Of a DNA stretch of 64,000 bases, positions 46,677-59,975 are shown in pieces. The notes beneath the pieces are model-generated. The model did not search any database. It saw only the letters and a program-made list of their open reading frames with translations, and had not been told where the DNA came from. Source of the DNA: Fratercula arctica (Eukaryota; Chordata; Aves; Charadriiformes; Alcidae); NCBI GenBank assembly GCA_947846985.1, contig CANTUZ010000001.1, forward strand, positions 6,555,504 to 6,619,503. Reading direction: 5' to 3'. How positions within the stretch are numbered: the first letter of the stretch is position 1; each line of letters opens with the position of its first letter. A program made the position numbers and the translations under genes.

Positions 46677-49600
46677 TAAGTAAGCTCCTTATTTAGTATA
46701 AACAAAATTGATACTGAAATGGGTTGAGGTGGTGGACAGGCTTTCTGTTGGTGTTTGGAGAAAAATTAATTTTATTCCACATTTCTCTTTCCAGATTGAT
46801 CAGTTACATGAAAACAAGCATCATTATTCAGAGGTCAATGCATTTTGCAGCAAAACCTAGCAAAGATTACATTTTTGTCAGAAAGAAAATCCACTTTCTA
46901 AGTTTAAGAGAGCAAAATGTTCCAATAATTACACAGATTGATGAAAATATAAATGAAATTTCCCAATGAAACCTCCCCTACATATCCATCAGTCTAAAAT
47001 TAATTAGAGAAGCTATGTTTCGCCCCTCTACATTTTACCTGGGATAACCTAGAATAACAATCCTTAACAGAAGCATAAGAGAGGATTATGCCAGTTGGAA
47101 GATGGAAAGCTGGACGCTGATCTCATCTGTGTCTTTGATTCCTAAAGCCTTTAGCAAGAATCAGTCTGTAACAGACTTAAATGGCTACAGATGTCTATGC
47201 GTGTCATCATGGGTCTACTTGCCTAGATTCTTTTTATAGGCAGTGGAAAGACAGAGGAGTTCGTGGAACATTGGTCATTTGACCTATTTTTCACCTTTCT
47301 CTTAGAAAGAGCTGAGTCATATCTCCAAAGTGTCTAATTATTTCTAATGACTATAAAGACTTTCTAGACAAGCAGCTTAGGTTTAGACATTCATATCTGC
47401 ATGTGTAAACCCTACTCAGGGTAGACTGCTACACCTTTTTTTTTTGTTCGACTGCTCAAGACAAGAATATACTTAGCTGAAAAGAAACTTTGTCTTGCTG
47501 AACATTGCAGAGGCAATATTCATATACTCCATGCTTTAAAATGGCTACAGAGAGATTCAGTGGAAGTGTTATTCCTTTCTTCAAGGGACATTCCCCAGTT
47601 TTTCCAGTTGTGTCACTTGGATACTGCTACTGCTAGATTTTAGGCTTTCCTCTAACTTTACTATGATCAGAGAATTATGCTGCTTTTCCTCAGGATTGTC
47701 ATATTGGAGTTGTCCGTCTTTGCTCTGTTTGCCTCCTGGAATTGTACAGCTGAGCTCTGCCCCTAAATTATCTACAAGCTATTGAGAAATATGTAACCTC
47801 TCATGGTCAGTGCATTTGTCTTTTTGCTCCCTTTTCCAGAGCGTTCACATCATCTAAGCTCTTCTGCTGCTGGAAAGATACTGTGCCATCCAACTCCTCA
47901 GCTACCTCTGCCTCGGTTGCCCTGTATTGCACTTGGTTTTGCTTTCCCAAGTCTTTGTCAGAGTAGTTCCAGCAATCCCCCCAAAGCACAAGAATGTTGA
48001 TATATATGAAGAATGCCTCATTAAAGATTAGCTGTGTACAGTACAAAGCCACATATGGGAGCATGTACCTCCTGAAATATTCTTATTTCTTAGCTCTGGA
48101 TGGTTGCGGCATGCTAAGTATCCTGTACTGTGTCATAAAAAGGTATGGATCACCCCTGCACCATTAAGGTTTGCTTGCTTCCTTCCAGCAAAAGCAACTA
48201 AATCCTTGGTCCCTCTGGCTTTTTACCCATGCTCACCTTTACCTTAAGTTTTACGGTAAAAGTCTTCTTCATTGATCATTAAGGCTGAATCAGTGATATG
48301 GCCTATAAGTTAGAGATGGCAACGATGTAGATTGTGCATCTGCTTGTGTTGTATATGTGATTAACTGTTATGGTGAGGAAAGAGTTATTCTTGTATCTCC
48401 TTCCCTATCAAATCTTTTTATAGGAACAGAATCTATTTCTTCAGCCTCTTTCACACCACATCAACTTAATCCTTCCCTGGCCACATAATAGATCTTTTCC
48501 ACCTCTAATTTCTGAGATTTATTTGCTGATGCCTATGGCAGAGGAGGAGCAAAGCAGTAAGAACAATATATGACTGTTAAATAGCTGCATTTCGATGCTA
48601 GTCATGTTTGAGCATTTTATTGCTGGATAGTAATAACTTTTTTATGAATGTTTGGAGATAACATATGTCTCATCCCCCTGCTCCTCATGGGGTGGAACTG
48701 TAAACAAAATATTTTATATGAGTGCTAGCTATAAAATTTAAAATAAATCAAGTTCCTCTCTTACCCTGGTTAAACATACCCTTGCTACAGGTTGGTTTCA
48801 GTGCCCTAGGATGAAGATCCAAGAACAACTGTCAGTTGCATAGACTTCACACCCAGTCTTAGCTCTTATATTGTGGAAAGTATGCGTCCTTAAAGCTGCT
48901 GAGAGTTGTCCGGGGAAGTAGGGCTTATTAATGCAGGCACAGAAATGTACTAATATGTAATTCTTGCAGTGTAGATGGCTTAGAGCATGACCAAAGGAGC
49001 TCTGATCTGTTTGCACCTACCTGAGTAGCCATCTGTGATCAGAATTCATTTTCTGGCCTGGCCATCAGGCGGTGGAGCAAAGCAAATGCCATCTCAAGGC
49101 AATTACAAGATGCCAGTGTAGCCAAAAGATCCTGATCCACAGCTCTTTGAAGTTCAAATTCAGCCTCCCTTGGTTTTGATGGTATCTTAATCAAAGCTCT
49201 AATTCACTGCTTTTGCTTATCCTGAGTTCCCTTGGATCCTGAATTTAACTCTGGGAAATTGCAGATACAGACAAAAGCATGATTCACCTCCACCAGTTCA
49301 AATTCTGTTTGGTTCCTGCTTAGGAACACATCTAAATGATATTGACTGACCTCTTTCAGTTGGGAAGGTAAAAGTTAACTTTGTGGGCTGCCGTGCTGGC
49401 CCCGAGTCCAAGAGGGACAGATGTATCTTAATGTCATTTGGTGCAAAGTCAGTACTTGAAAGTTCTTGAAGTTTTTGCTGTCTAAGATTCAACCCACTTA
49501 ATTTTAGGCATGTATCTAAGGAACCTAATTGCAACAGGTTCCACATATAACCAACTGATAAAGCCCAGTTTGTGTAGAGGGCAATGAAGACCTGTTAAGA

Positions 49601-52600
49601 TACTAGCTGCCTACTGAAGGTCTGTGTACATTAATCTGTCTACATTAACTATGTGAGGTTAGTAGAATGATGACACTTCTTATGTCAGCTCTTCAAGCTG
49701 ACGGTCAAATTTTTGTGGGACAATCCTGGCTGTAATTTTAGACTTGTTATCAGCAGACGTTGCTCAGGATTCAAGTTGCTTCTGTTCTGAGGGAGCAGCA
49801 ACAAGGGGTTGGACTGAAAAAAACCCTACAAAATCAAGTAACATTTGAGATATTCCTTCAGAACACTAGAAAAAAGTTTCAGGCTAAGTATCTTCTATCC
49901 TCAAAACAACCCCCCAGGGAGATCCACAACCAGGGGCTGACACACAGAATCCTGAACTGTCAATAGTGGAAGAGAAGGTAGAGAGTCATAGCATACATAT
50001 GATGTGAGAATAAGGCCTGCAGAGAAGAGAAGGGCAAGACATTCCAGCTGCAACTCATAGGAAGCTCAGTAGGACAATTTAACATTGATTTTTTTTTTTT
50101 TTTCAATTTTTATATCTTGTATTGTGCTATTTGTCTTGAATGTGAAATACTCTGCCACTTTTGCATTTTATTTTCATTCTTGCCATGAGCTGTATGTCTA
50201 TGCTGAGAGAATCCTTCCTGTCGATTTCGTCAAAAGGATTTCTGTAGCAAAAGAAACATTTCTGTTGTTCCTTACTCCCACTCAGAGCATTAACAAGATC
50301 AGGATAATGGATTCTTATGTACGTGCAATGCCATTCTTCCTATAAAAATGCATATACAGTACAGTGCTTCTAGCTTGCTAACAGATACAAACTGTTTTTA
50401 TATTGATATCCTAATACATCCTTAGCATTTTTCATCAATTCTCAACAACAAACTGTGTCATACACTGATGTTATGTTTTACCCTCCACTGGGAGCAGAGT
50501 AATGTGATGTGCAAAGAAGATGTAAGACCTCTGCTATGTCCCTTTTTACATTAAAATCCCATTCCAATACTGCCAAAAATCTAAGAAAATTGTGGGACGC
50601 TATATATTGAAAGACTGAAAATTCAAGGGAAGGGAGGCAGAGGGAGAGAAACTGTATGTTTCCTGAAGTTCATTCTTAGCCCTTTTCCTTAATCATACCT
50701 AGAATTCTGGTATTTGTGATGTTTTGATGTTGCATGTACGTTAATTGTAGGAAATTCAAGATCAAATCTATCAGGGTAAGAACATGTGGATAGGCTATTT
50801 ATTTAGGCGTAGCTGTGCTACTTGGAACCAATAACACATTCAAGAATACCTATGAAAATTAATATCAGTAAATGTTCACTAATGTGAAATAAAGACAGCA
50901 AAATCTGCATCTCATTTTGTTTTCTCACTAGATACAGAATCATAAAACCAAGGAACTTGGAGTGAGGAAACACCAAATTGGTTTTCCTGGTCATTTCCTA
51001 TGGCATCCCACACTGTTTGCTAAAGCTTTCAAAAACCACCATGTTCTATATATCTGAAAAAAAGAAACTTATAACCCTCTCAGACAGACTAATCTGCTAC
51101 AAAACAAAACCTCTCCCTGTGGCTGGTAACCCTGTCCTGGGTAATATCTGAGGTACTCTAAGGAGCTCTGCATTGTCCCCACTGAATTCTTCCATTTGCC
51201 CAAAGTTTCCCTGTTTTGACACCCATCTAATTTTTAGAACGAGGCTACCTGAAGTTGGAGGAAGAAACGATCCCCTAATGCATTTATCTAAGATATCTGC
51301 TCTGTTTTTCTCCAAAGTTTGATGCCTAGCATGAATTTGAAACTATATGCAGTATGTTTGAGTCACAAGTTGCTGATGATTCAGCTCAGGTTTTCTCCTT
51401 CTATTACCACCGCAAAAGGAATGAGAGAAAAATCAACAGAGCTTATTTCAGAAGGAAACAGAAATATCTTTACTGCTTACTAAACTGTGCTTATATGAAC
51501 TGTCTGGTATGGCAGTGAAGCTTATAACTGATCATAATAAGCCACCTTTGTTGCTAGAATTCTGCATCAAAGTCAAAGAATAGAGCTCGTGAAGATAACA
51601 GTTTTCAGATCATTCCATCCGCTCTTGGGTGAATGGTATAAATGACCTTTCAGGGAGACTCCTGTGACTCCGTGACAATCACACCAGCCAGAGAACATTT
51701 CGCCTGTATTTGAGTTGAACAATATCAGGTTACCGCCTAATCCTGACCTATCATTAATCACCGCAGAGCGAGCCGCAGAAAAAAATATTAGCAATCAGAT
51801 AGAAAAGTAACTGGAAGGAAAGCGGCTCCATTCCCTGACAGAAGCAGAAGTAAGTGCTCTGGCAGGCTGTTCAGATTTGGAAAGCCCTCTTTGTCTAGCC
51901 ATGCTCTCAACAGCAAAGAGGATCAATAGAAAAAATCAAATGCATTATCTTTGTTTACATCCTAGGCACAACAGTGTGAAAATCCTCACCAGGCTAAGGA
52001 GCCTGATGGCATGTGATGGATGCCCTGTTTAAATGATGCCTTTGAAAGCTTTCACAGTGCTCTGACAGAGGACTCACTGGAGAATAAATGACTTTCCTTT
52101 AAATTACAAGAGCCTGGGTTGAGAAGACAGACAGTGTGAATGTTGCGCTATAAATTCAATATATTCAACTGCTTCTGGTGCTAAAGAGCAATTGTTAGTG
52201 GTGAAAACATGTCCAAGATTGTCTTTGACCCAAGGAAGTTTTGGTTATCAGTAATGAGAAAGCTACAACATTTTATTTTGAATTATTTTTTCTACTTACA
52301 GAATATGCTTGCAATAAAAAAATAGAAATGTGCTTCGGGCTTGAATTTGCTATGCTGGCAATCTATATAAAAAAAAGAATACATAAAAATCCAATGGAAG
52401 CACTCAAGTGTGCATTGTGTATTATTCTTAAGTGCATACTGAGAGTGTACCAGTATAGCTATTTGGTATATTAAGTGTGTTATGAAGCTTTGGAATAATA
52501 GGTGAAATATCTGGAGATGGCAATATTACATAAACACAGCCTTTCCTTAGATAAAGCACCTATATTTCATGCAAAGTATGTGGGGTTATTGGTAAAGAAA

Positions 52601-53264
52601 AGATTAATCTTTTTGTAAAATGTGCGCACTCATGCTCTTCCCCATATATCACCAAGTTAAGAGTAAAGAAAAACTCTTTGGAATAAAGTGGATCAACTGT
52701 CAGAAAGACTCACTCTTGTGGCGCTCTGTTGGGTAAGTAAATTCACGCTGAGCAAGCAAAGCTCATTCACCTCCAGGCTGGACCCAGGTCCACCTGCATT
52801 CAGATTACCAGATACCCCACCTGGATAACCAATTTCAAGAGATTTCATCCACCATGTTCACATCAAAATAAAAAGCCTATTTAGGAGCTGAACCCTAAAT
52901 AGAAAACATTTTGGCAACATATTTATGCTCCCTGCTGAGGCGGGGATGCAATACTGAACAACCACAGTGGAAACAATGCCTCATGCTATAGGTGCTTTCC
53001 AAAGACCAGACTCAGTAAGGGACTGCGAAGGACCTCATTATGGAGAAGACAACAAGTCAGATGGAAATTACTTACTTTCAGGACTCCCTAAGATCTCTAG
53101 GAGCTCTTACTTTTTTTTTTTTTTTTTTTTTTTTACCAATAAACCAATCCATATTTTCAAATTCCTACAGCTTTTTGCTAAAGGTAGCTTGCCTGACTGA
53201 AAGATTTATAAGTTCTTCTAGAGCACCATAACCTGTGCAAAAAAATACCCGTATGCCGTATCTA
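46677..53264. other. 6.6 kb without recognised gene or transposon
   Basis: The longest stretch without a confident repeat. It is AT-rich with T runs near 47440, 50090 and 53111. A few bases at 50937 (ACAGAATCATAAAACCAAGG) hint at an old reversed CR1 end but are not followed by convincing sequence. Open frames of up to 86 codons are chance-sized. Parts, such as 51780-51960, look compositionally balanced and could be conserved regulatory DNA, which cannot be judged from one sequence. Confidence 0.4.
53111..53134 (+). repeat. Poly(T) run
   Basis: Twenty-four uninterrupted T residues. Confidence 0.95.
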
Positions 53265-53420
53265 CCATGTATGACTCCGATTGCCATCTTGTAATAAGGG
53301 AAACTGAGGAAGAAAGACACGGAGAACTTGCAGGCGTTACACAAAATCAGAAAATACTAGTTCAAAATGTGAAAGAAAAAGGAATTAGACCCGTGAGCAG
53401 GTCATTCAGCACTAAGGTGA
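53265..53420 (-). mobile_element. MIR: Probable MIR-type SINE core, minus strand
   Basis: ATAAGGGAAACTGAGGAAGA (53294) followed by GAACTTGCAGGCGTTACAC is the antisense of the MIR core (CTCAGTTTCC ... AAGTCA ... TGTGTGAC). Beyond about 53345 the match is weak and the tail is missing. Confidence 0.45.
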
Positions 53421-56400
53421 CCCTATGCCTTTGTAACCTGCCAGGAAAAGGAACAAACTACAGTGACCTGAAGTTGATTTAATGACAAATTACAATGTGC
53501 AAATGCAGGTTTCTGTGTTTGCTTCTTGGATTTTCACGGATCGTCCAGATAAGTTGCTCAGAGTCCCCACAGGAAGATGTCATAATAGGAAACCCAAAAG
53601 GCCAGGGGGAGTGTCAAGTGTCTTTTTTTTTCCTTTTTTCTTTTTTTTTTCTTTTTTCTTTTTTTTTTTTCACTCCACTCAGTGTCATGGAGTTTAATAA
53701 AAAAATGGAAAAAGAATAGTAGGTACCCAGGAAAGATGGAGATTCAGTCTTTCCCTTGACCTGTCCTTTACTTCCCTCCTCTTACTCTTTGGGAGACTTC
53801 CAGGTGTCTGCCCTCTGAGCAATCTCCCTCTCTGCATGGAGAAGAAGTGCTCTGGGTAGGCTGGGTGAGATTCACAGAGCTCCTACTGCTGTACTGATTT
53901 TTGTAATCTGTAATTTTGAATAATGGCTGGTATAAACTAAGTGATTTTAATTCCGTTTGCACACTCTTTGGCCAGTAATCAATTTTGCCCTGAGAAAAAG
54001 ACTTAGTAAATGAGACTTTTTTTTTTTTTTTTCTAATCACTTTGTACCTTGCCTGAAACCACAGAAGCAAGAATAAAAATGTTTAGTGAGTTTTGGAGAT
54101 ACTATGAATATATCCAAAAATCTCTGATTCTTTCTGAAAATATCAGTCTAAGTGTGTAAAACCTCAGTTCATCATAAAGCTCACGCAATGGTCAGTCATT
54201 AACTTTATATATGATAATAATCTTATTTTTCTTCAGCTATGTGCGTCAGGGTGCACTTTAATTCAGTTCAGAAATTCATCTCAGACAAACACATGCCCTG
54301 AAGACCGGAAATGTTTTCCTGAACTTCAATTTTAACTTAGGGCACAGGATGGACCAGAACCCTAATGCCAAATTTTAAATTCTCTGTTGGACCTCACAGT
54401 CCACTTTAGAGTTGACATCAGCATCCTCAGCCTGCATATGAGCAGGTCTAACTAAATGATGTGCTGACTCTGGCAACCCTTTATACCTTGCTATTCCGAT
54501 GGAGTTATTGAAAATGGAATTGGGTTGTCTCCACTTTAATCAAGGGTGAAAGCAAGACAAGTTGGAAAGGAGTGGGAATGAGCTGTGCAATTTGTTGACT
54601 ACTGCAAATCCTGCTCCATAATTATATTTCTTTCTATGGTAGTTATTTGAATTCACTTAGTAGTCAGAGCACATAATTTCTAAAAAAAAAAGAAATTTAC
54701 AATTGAAGGTAATGGGGTGTTAATAAAATATAAATCTGCTGGCTGTTGAGGCTCGTGGATAGTAAAACAGACAATTATTGCTCTGAAGGTTCCACTGAAA
54801 AATAAAATGCTGTTGTTTTTGGAAGTATTTGCTTAAACCATATTATTTGGTTTGCTCAAAATTTGCAGAGCTGTGTTATTGGAAAAGGGTTTTTTTGTTT
54901 GTTTGGTTTGTTTTTTTTGCAGCAGAGAACTGAAAAGATTTGAGTCTTCAATTATGGAAGAGGAAAAAAAAGATCCACATCAAGTAATGTAGTTTAATGA
55001 TCTTAGATGATGGTCTGCCTAGATAGTATGTCTTCTCTGTCTCTCTGTGATGTTGTGATCGTAGTTGTGTTAGCCAGTAAATGCCTTTGCAAACTGGTTT
55101 GTGAAAATTTAAGTGTAGGATTAATGAAGAAGTGAGGAAATTAAGGTTACCAATAAGGTATTTACTCTCAGTTTGTTTTTCTCATCAAACCGGGACAACT
55201 GGACAAAGCAATGTCAGCAAGGCACGTGGTACTTAGGGTTGAGAAGCTGAGTGATACTTGCATCTGAGGATGTTGACCATGACTTTCTCTCCTAGCCATC
55301 AGGGAGCCCTTGTATGATCTTAAGTAATTCTTCAGTCCCTCACCCTACTTGTGCCATGTTGGCAACTTGAATTTTCACTCAGATTGGCTTCAAAGCGTGT
55401 GAAAGCCGCCACAAACTGAAAAAGCAGATGCATTTCTTCATATGCAATTGGTAGCCCCAGTTTGCTTAAGAAACTTTCTACAAATACTCTTTTCATACTT
55501 GGTATTTGAGAATGGGGAGCCATGCCAAGGGTATTTCCACCCTGAGAATTCTCGTATACTGCTGTTTCTGTGTATATTAACGAGTATAACACGAAGGATT
55601 TATCATAAGAGTGTGTAAAAGTGCTACACTGTCAAATGTTTTATGGAGTATGAAATTGCAAGTGTCAACTCAATAATAGTAAGATGGGGATTGTAGTATA
55701 GTTAAGAGTGATCAAAATCAATAAATACACACAACTGTCTGGATGCATCATAAAAGCGGGGAGTTCATAATGGTTGCCTCTGCATGCCAAAATGAAAATA
55801 AACCAGAGAACAGAAGATCAACAGCTATGATATTTTAGGGTCTAGCATCAACATCCAGGCGATGTACTTTGGTATTGGAGAATTGCCTACAGCAAAGCCC
55901 AGACTGAAATCTCTTCAAAGACAATGGGATTCATGCTTCTGGCCTACGCAATTAAAAAGAGAAACAAAATATGAGACAGTTCTACACCAATTTGAGTCTC
56001 AAGTCAGTCTTAAAATTAGAAGTCTCATTCTGATGATGCATTTATGAGCCTAGAGAAACAGTGGAGCCAAAACAGGTCTTTGTTTCCTCCCTAATTAAAT
56101 AGTAGTTGTGTCTGTGACACCACAGTTCATTGTTACGGCACAGAGCATTAACATTGCAAAGTGCAGAGGAACTATTCAAAACCTTTTCATGATTAGCCTT
56201 TTTTAATTGCATAATGTGGGTCTTTAAGAAAAGTGATTTAGAGTGCCATGAAGCTAAATTTGCAAAAATTTTAGTCTAGATCTCTGCAACTGATAAGTAA
56301 CTGTTAAAAAGCCCCCACAAGCACATGACAGTATACGTACTATTTTTTTAATATGTGTAATGTTTACATATGGAATATAAGTTTTATATATTGCCCTGAT

Positions 56401-56532
56401 TTGAGTGACATGGGATTAATTTCTCTTTCAGTAATTTTCAGTAAGGTGTTTTCTAATGCTAGGGAAAACTGGAATTTTGAAAGACTCTAGTCTCCGAATT
56501 GGTGAAAATATTAACTTTGTAGCCAGCTATGC
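53421..56532. other. 3.1 kb without recognised gene or transposon
   Basis: AT-rich unique sequence containing a T/C tract (53621-53672) and a T run near 54018. Minus-strand frames of 86 and 100 codons (55332-55592, 53768-54070) show no domain. Confidence 0.45.
53621..53672 (+). repeat. Polypyrimidine T/C tract
   Basis: 52 nt of T with scattered single or double C. No purine interrupts it. Confidence 0.93.
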
Positions 56533-57065
56533 TGTGCAGGTTTCAAGGTCTCGGTGTTTTTGAGCTCTCCAGGTGCGGGGACGAGGAAGAGCGAGACCCA
56601 GGCACTTGACCCAAGCTGGCCAACAGGACTATTTCACATCAGGAACATCACGTTCAATATAAATTAGAAAGTTTGCAGAGGAGTTCTCTCTGTTCCTTGA
56701 TGGCTGCAATCCTGAGAACTTCTTGCCCCAGTGCCGGACCCGTGAGCCCTTCCCTTCCTCCCAAAGCCACAGCGCTCGCAGCGTCACACGTTTGCTGTCC
56801 CCTGCGGGGAGTGCACGGCTTCCTGCTGATGGAATTGTCTGAGTATAATCCTCATATATTTTATATTGGTATCAGGATCAATACTGGTTCTTTAGTATTA
56901 TTAATGTTAACTATTTAGTCTTATTCTATTAAATCTGTTTATATTTCAACCCTTGGGTTTCCTTGTTTTTTCCCACTTCCCCTTCCCAGGTGGGGAGAGG
57001 TCATCGGGTGACAGAATAATTGTCTAAACAACAATAAATTGCTGTGGGCTCCTCAAAGCATAACA
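56533..57065 (+). mobile_element. Solo LTR of an avian ERVL-type element, older
   Basis: About 533 bp with TGTGCAGG at the left and GCATAACA at the right, giving TGT...ACA ends. The U3 portion carries GCGAGACCCAGGCACTTGAC (56593), typical of an avian ERVL LTR group. A TATA box, TATAAA, lies at 56658-56663. A GC-rich R-like part follows, with a poly(A) signal ATTAAA at 56928-56933 and the late block TATTTCAACCCTTGGGTTTC (56941), which parallels the same region in the LTR at 43.3 kb. The flanking 5-mers are TATGC and TATAT: similar but not identical, as expected of a decayed target duplication. No internal retroviral genes adjoin it. The 81-codon frame at 56673-56918 lies inside and is not a gene. 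Confidence 0.82.
56658..56663 (+). promoter_or_regulatory. TATA box of the ERVL LTR
   Basis: TATAAA about 125 bp into the LTR and 265 bp before its ATTAAA poly(A) signal, the usual order U3-TATA-R-poly(A)-U5. Present activity is unknown. Confidence 0.6.
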
Positions 57066-59679
57066 TATATCTTTGTAATATATGTAATATGTGATATTTT
57101 TTGAAACAAAAGGTGACATCCCATGCTTCCATTTTCACGTGCTCAGCGTCAAATGGCCAAAACGCAGGTCTTCAAATATAATGACTTCTTGTGAAAATGC
57201 TGCTTGTTAGGACCCCTACCCACAACACTTTTTAGAGCAAATTTAATTCAAATGCAGGACCAATGCCAGCATTTGCTGACTCAAGTTGGATATACAGACA
57301 AATATTTTGCTGAATATGTGCCACATTCTTCAGTTCTCCACTAGGGATCTAACACACATTCAGAGGACAGAATAGCCTGAGGTGTGCAGTGGTCCAAACT
57401 AACTTTCCTTTTACCTGGGTATATTCATGCACTTAACTTCAAACAAATCTCACCCCATGAGTGAGTCCTTATAGAAAAACCACTTCAACGGGTTAAATTT
57501 GGAATAATAGGAGAGAAAGCTATCCTCAGTGTGCAGGGGCCCATTTCTTAATGTGGGATGGTTATAATTAAAGTTCCATAGGCAATTGTTTCATTCCATT
57601 TCCTCCATCTCACTACTGCCCTTAGATAATTTGAAGGTCTCATTGCGTATGAGTTTAGAATTCAAACATATTGTGAGTTGAGAAATCTTCTTTCCCCTCT
57701 GGTGCATAAAAGTGGAGGAATGATATTCATCCATTGCCTTCAACAAAATACATTTTAGGATGAATTTAAAACACAGAAACTCAAATCTATTTTTCCATGT
57801 ATGCCACATTCTTGATTCTGGTTTCCTAAAATCTGTGCAGAAAAATTCTTCTTATGCAGAACTGCTGGAAAAAATCACATTCACAGCTATTCCATTTATA
57901 GTGCCAAAATAAATAACAAATATTTTCCTCGCTAAAGGGTTCAAAGAAGAATTGCAAATATCCTGTACAGAACTGTACAAATGAAACTGCTCAGTTCAGA
58001 GCCTACCACTACTGATTTCTGTCTTTGCATCTGGGCAGGAGCTGTTAAGGTTTGTTTAATTATTACTTACACTATAATATAGTCCACAGAGAAAAATTAA
58101 TTGCAAAATGTATCCATCTTACAGGGAAAGTAATATCAGCTAGAATAAAAGCTGAAGCTTTTCCAATTAAAGATGCTGTCAGTAAAGTGCAGAATGTGAT
58201 TGCAAATGCAAAAAAGCAGTTTAACTTTAGCTCTCCTGCAAATACACCATGGATTGGGTATGTGAACACCATCTGTCCAAATGCTGGCCAAACTGATCTT
58301 TTTAATAACTATATAGATTCAAACACAGCCACCGTGACACGCAGCGTAATCTCGCTTCAAGGTTCTTTGAAGACAAGCAAAATCTCTGTTTACCCATGGA
58401 CGACTGAGTCATGAGTCACTTTCTGAGTATTTTTTCAGCCCACTTGCATTGCACTCATTGGCTGCATGGCTGAATATGAACTCAATAGAGTTGAGGTCAG
58501 AAGAGGAGCAGAGTTATATCTGCAACCCTGTTAAGCAGTAATCCCATTTTAGCCCCACCAAAAAAACAGGCTCCATGCTCAACTGGTATTAATTGCCCTA
58601 GCTCCCATATTGCCATTTTGACATTATAAATATGGCATGATTAATTAGTTAGAATATTTATTAGTTTTTCATCAGTTTTCTCCTAAAGAAAGGAAACTAC
58701 TGGACCAAATGGCTATTATTGGCTATTTTAATCCAAAAATTATTCAGAATGGTCATGAAAAGTAGTGCCTGGCTTTTTTAGAAAAGTAACAAGCTGATTG
58801 TTTCTATTAGTTTTAAAAATCTTCAGATTTTGATTAAGAAAAGGGCTTTAAACACATTCTGGAGATAACATAGGCATGTGTTTAATTGCTTTTCTGAATA
58901 CAGACCTCACTGAGGCTAAATGACCTGACTTTTAGTTGTGTAGGCGTATGCTGTAATTCGTGGATGCTAGTAGGTGAGCATTTCTAGATGGGAAAGCTTG
59001 GTCCTGTGTAAGTTTTGCTGACCCGGGATTTCATCCAGCATTTTGAAGTATGGAGCTACAGATGAACCAGATATAGTACATGACACACAATATTTTAAGC
59101 CATAGTTGAAAGTTTTATAGAAAAAATTGAGGATTTCCAGATTGCATCCTCTACTCCGAACCTCATTCCTCTAGCAAGCAAAATATTGTCAAGCACAGAC
59201 CACAAAGAACAAGCTTTCATTCACGTGCTTTCATTCATACACAGTTGTTGTGTCCATTCATCTCTTAAGCAGAGTTTTACCTTTTGCAAAAAAATATGAC
59301 TTTGAGTTTAGTGTTACACACTTTGTGCTATTCCATTTCATTTCAAACCACATCAGTGTCTAAATAATCCGGAGGAGTTACTTTGTACCAGCTGAGGATC
59401 TACACCATCAGGTTTGTAAAAACTTTAGTTTGTGAAAACAAAGACTAGTTTTATTGACATTTTACCAATGTCAATGCCAGCAAAAGCTGGGACTCAAAAG
59501 ATACGTTGCAATGCTCTCAGGACTCATCTCCGTATCACACTAGATTCACACTTCATTGGAATTAAGTTAATGTAATCACAAAGAAAGTGAGAGTAATGCC
59601 AGAGTCAATCTTGATATAAAACCCGTATCAACCTCTCCCACAGAGTTACAGTGTCTAAGACTAGAAAGCCTGCCATAGC
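57066..59679. other. 2.6 kb without recognised transposon
   Basis: AT-rich unique sequence; contains the exon-like segment at 58125-58257 listed separately. Confidence 0.4.
58125..58257 (+). other. Exon-like open segment, unproven
   Basis: It lies in a 120-codon open frame (58052-58414). A TCCATCTTACAG acceptor-like site precedes it and a GGGTATGTG donor-like site follows. The encoded text (IKAEAFPIKDAVSKVQNVIA, then NAKKQFNFSS) has protein-like composition, but I recognise no family. The polypyrimidine tract is weak. The frame length is within what chance allows in 64 kb, so this may be nothing. Confidence 0.18.
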
Positions 59680-59975
59680 AGGGAGGAACCAAAGACCCCT
59701 CTAGCCCAAAGTCATCTTTGCAACAATGGCCAAAACCAGCAACTGTTGTTATGGAGAGGATGCAATAAAAAAAGGTGTAAGAACACTCTTTCAACTCAAC
59801 AGACTGTGGCTCAGGGAAGTCCTGAGCCAGAGGTATTATCTCTCTTCTCAATACCACATGACAGATTTTTCTTCCGTGAGTTTTTCCAGTGACTTTTTGA
59901 ATTCATATAAACTTAATACCCACAGACATGAGTTTCACAGCCTATCTACCTGCTGTATAAATATTATTTTATGAA
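59680..59975 (-). mobile_element. CR1: Ancient amniote CR1 3' end, minus strand
   Basis: About 300 bp reading, in antisense, like the 3' untranslated part of reptile-type CR1. Blocks are GACCCCTCTAGCCCAAAGTC (59694), TGCAACAATGGCCAAAACCA (59719), GTGACTTTTTGAATTCATAT (59890), AACTTAATACCCACAGACAT and GAGTTTCACAGCCTATCTAC (59931). These correspond to the family's CATCTAGCCCAG, CAGTGGCC, CCCTTTTTGAACCCAT and GAGTTCCACAG landmarks in correct order. This is the segment that would lie next to the parts preserved in the copies at 24.0 and 34.4 kb. Confidence 0.72.

Noticed and set aside
50935..51100. Possible old CR1 terminus (ACAGAATCATAAAACCAAGG)
   Set aside because: The expected antisense CR1 text does not follow; the match is limited to about 20 bases.
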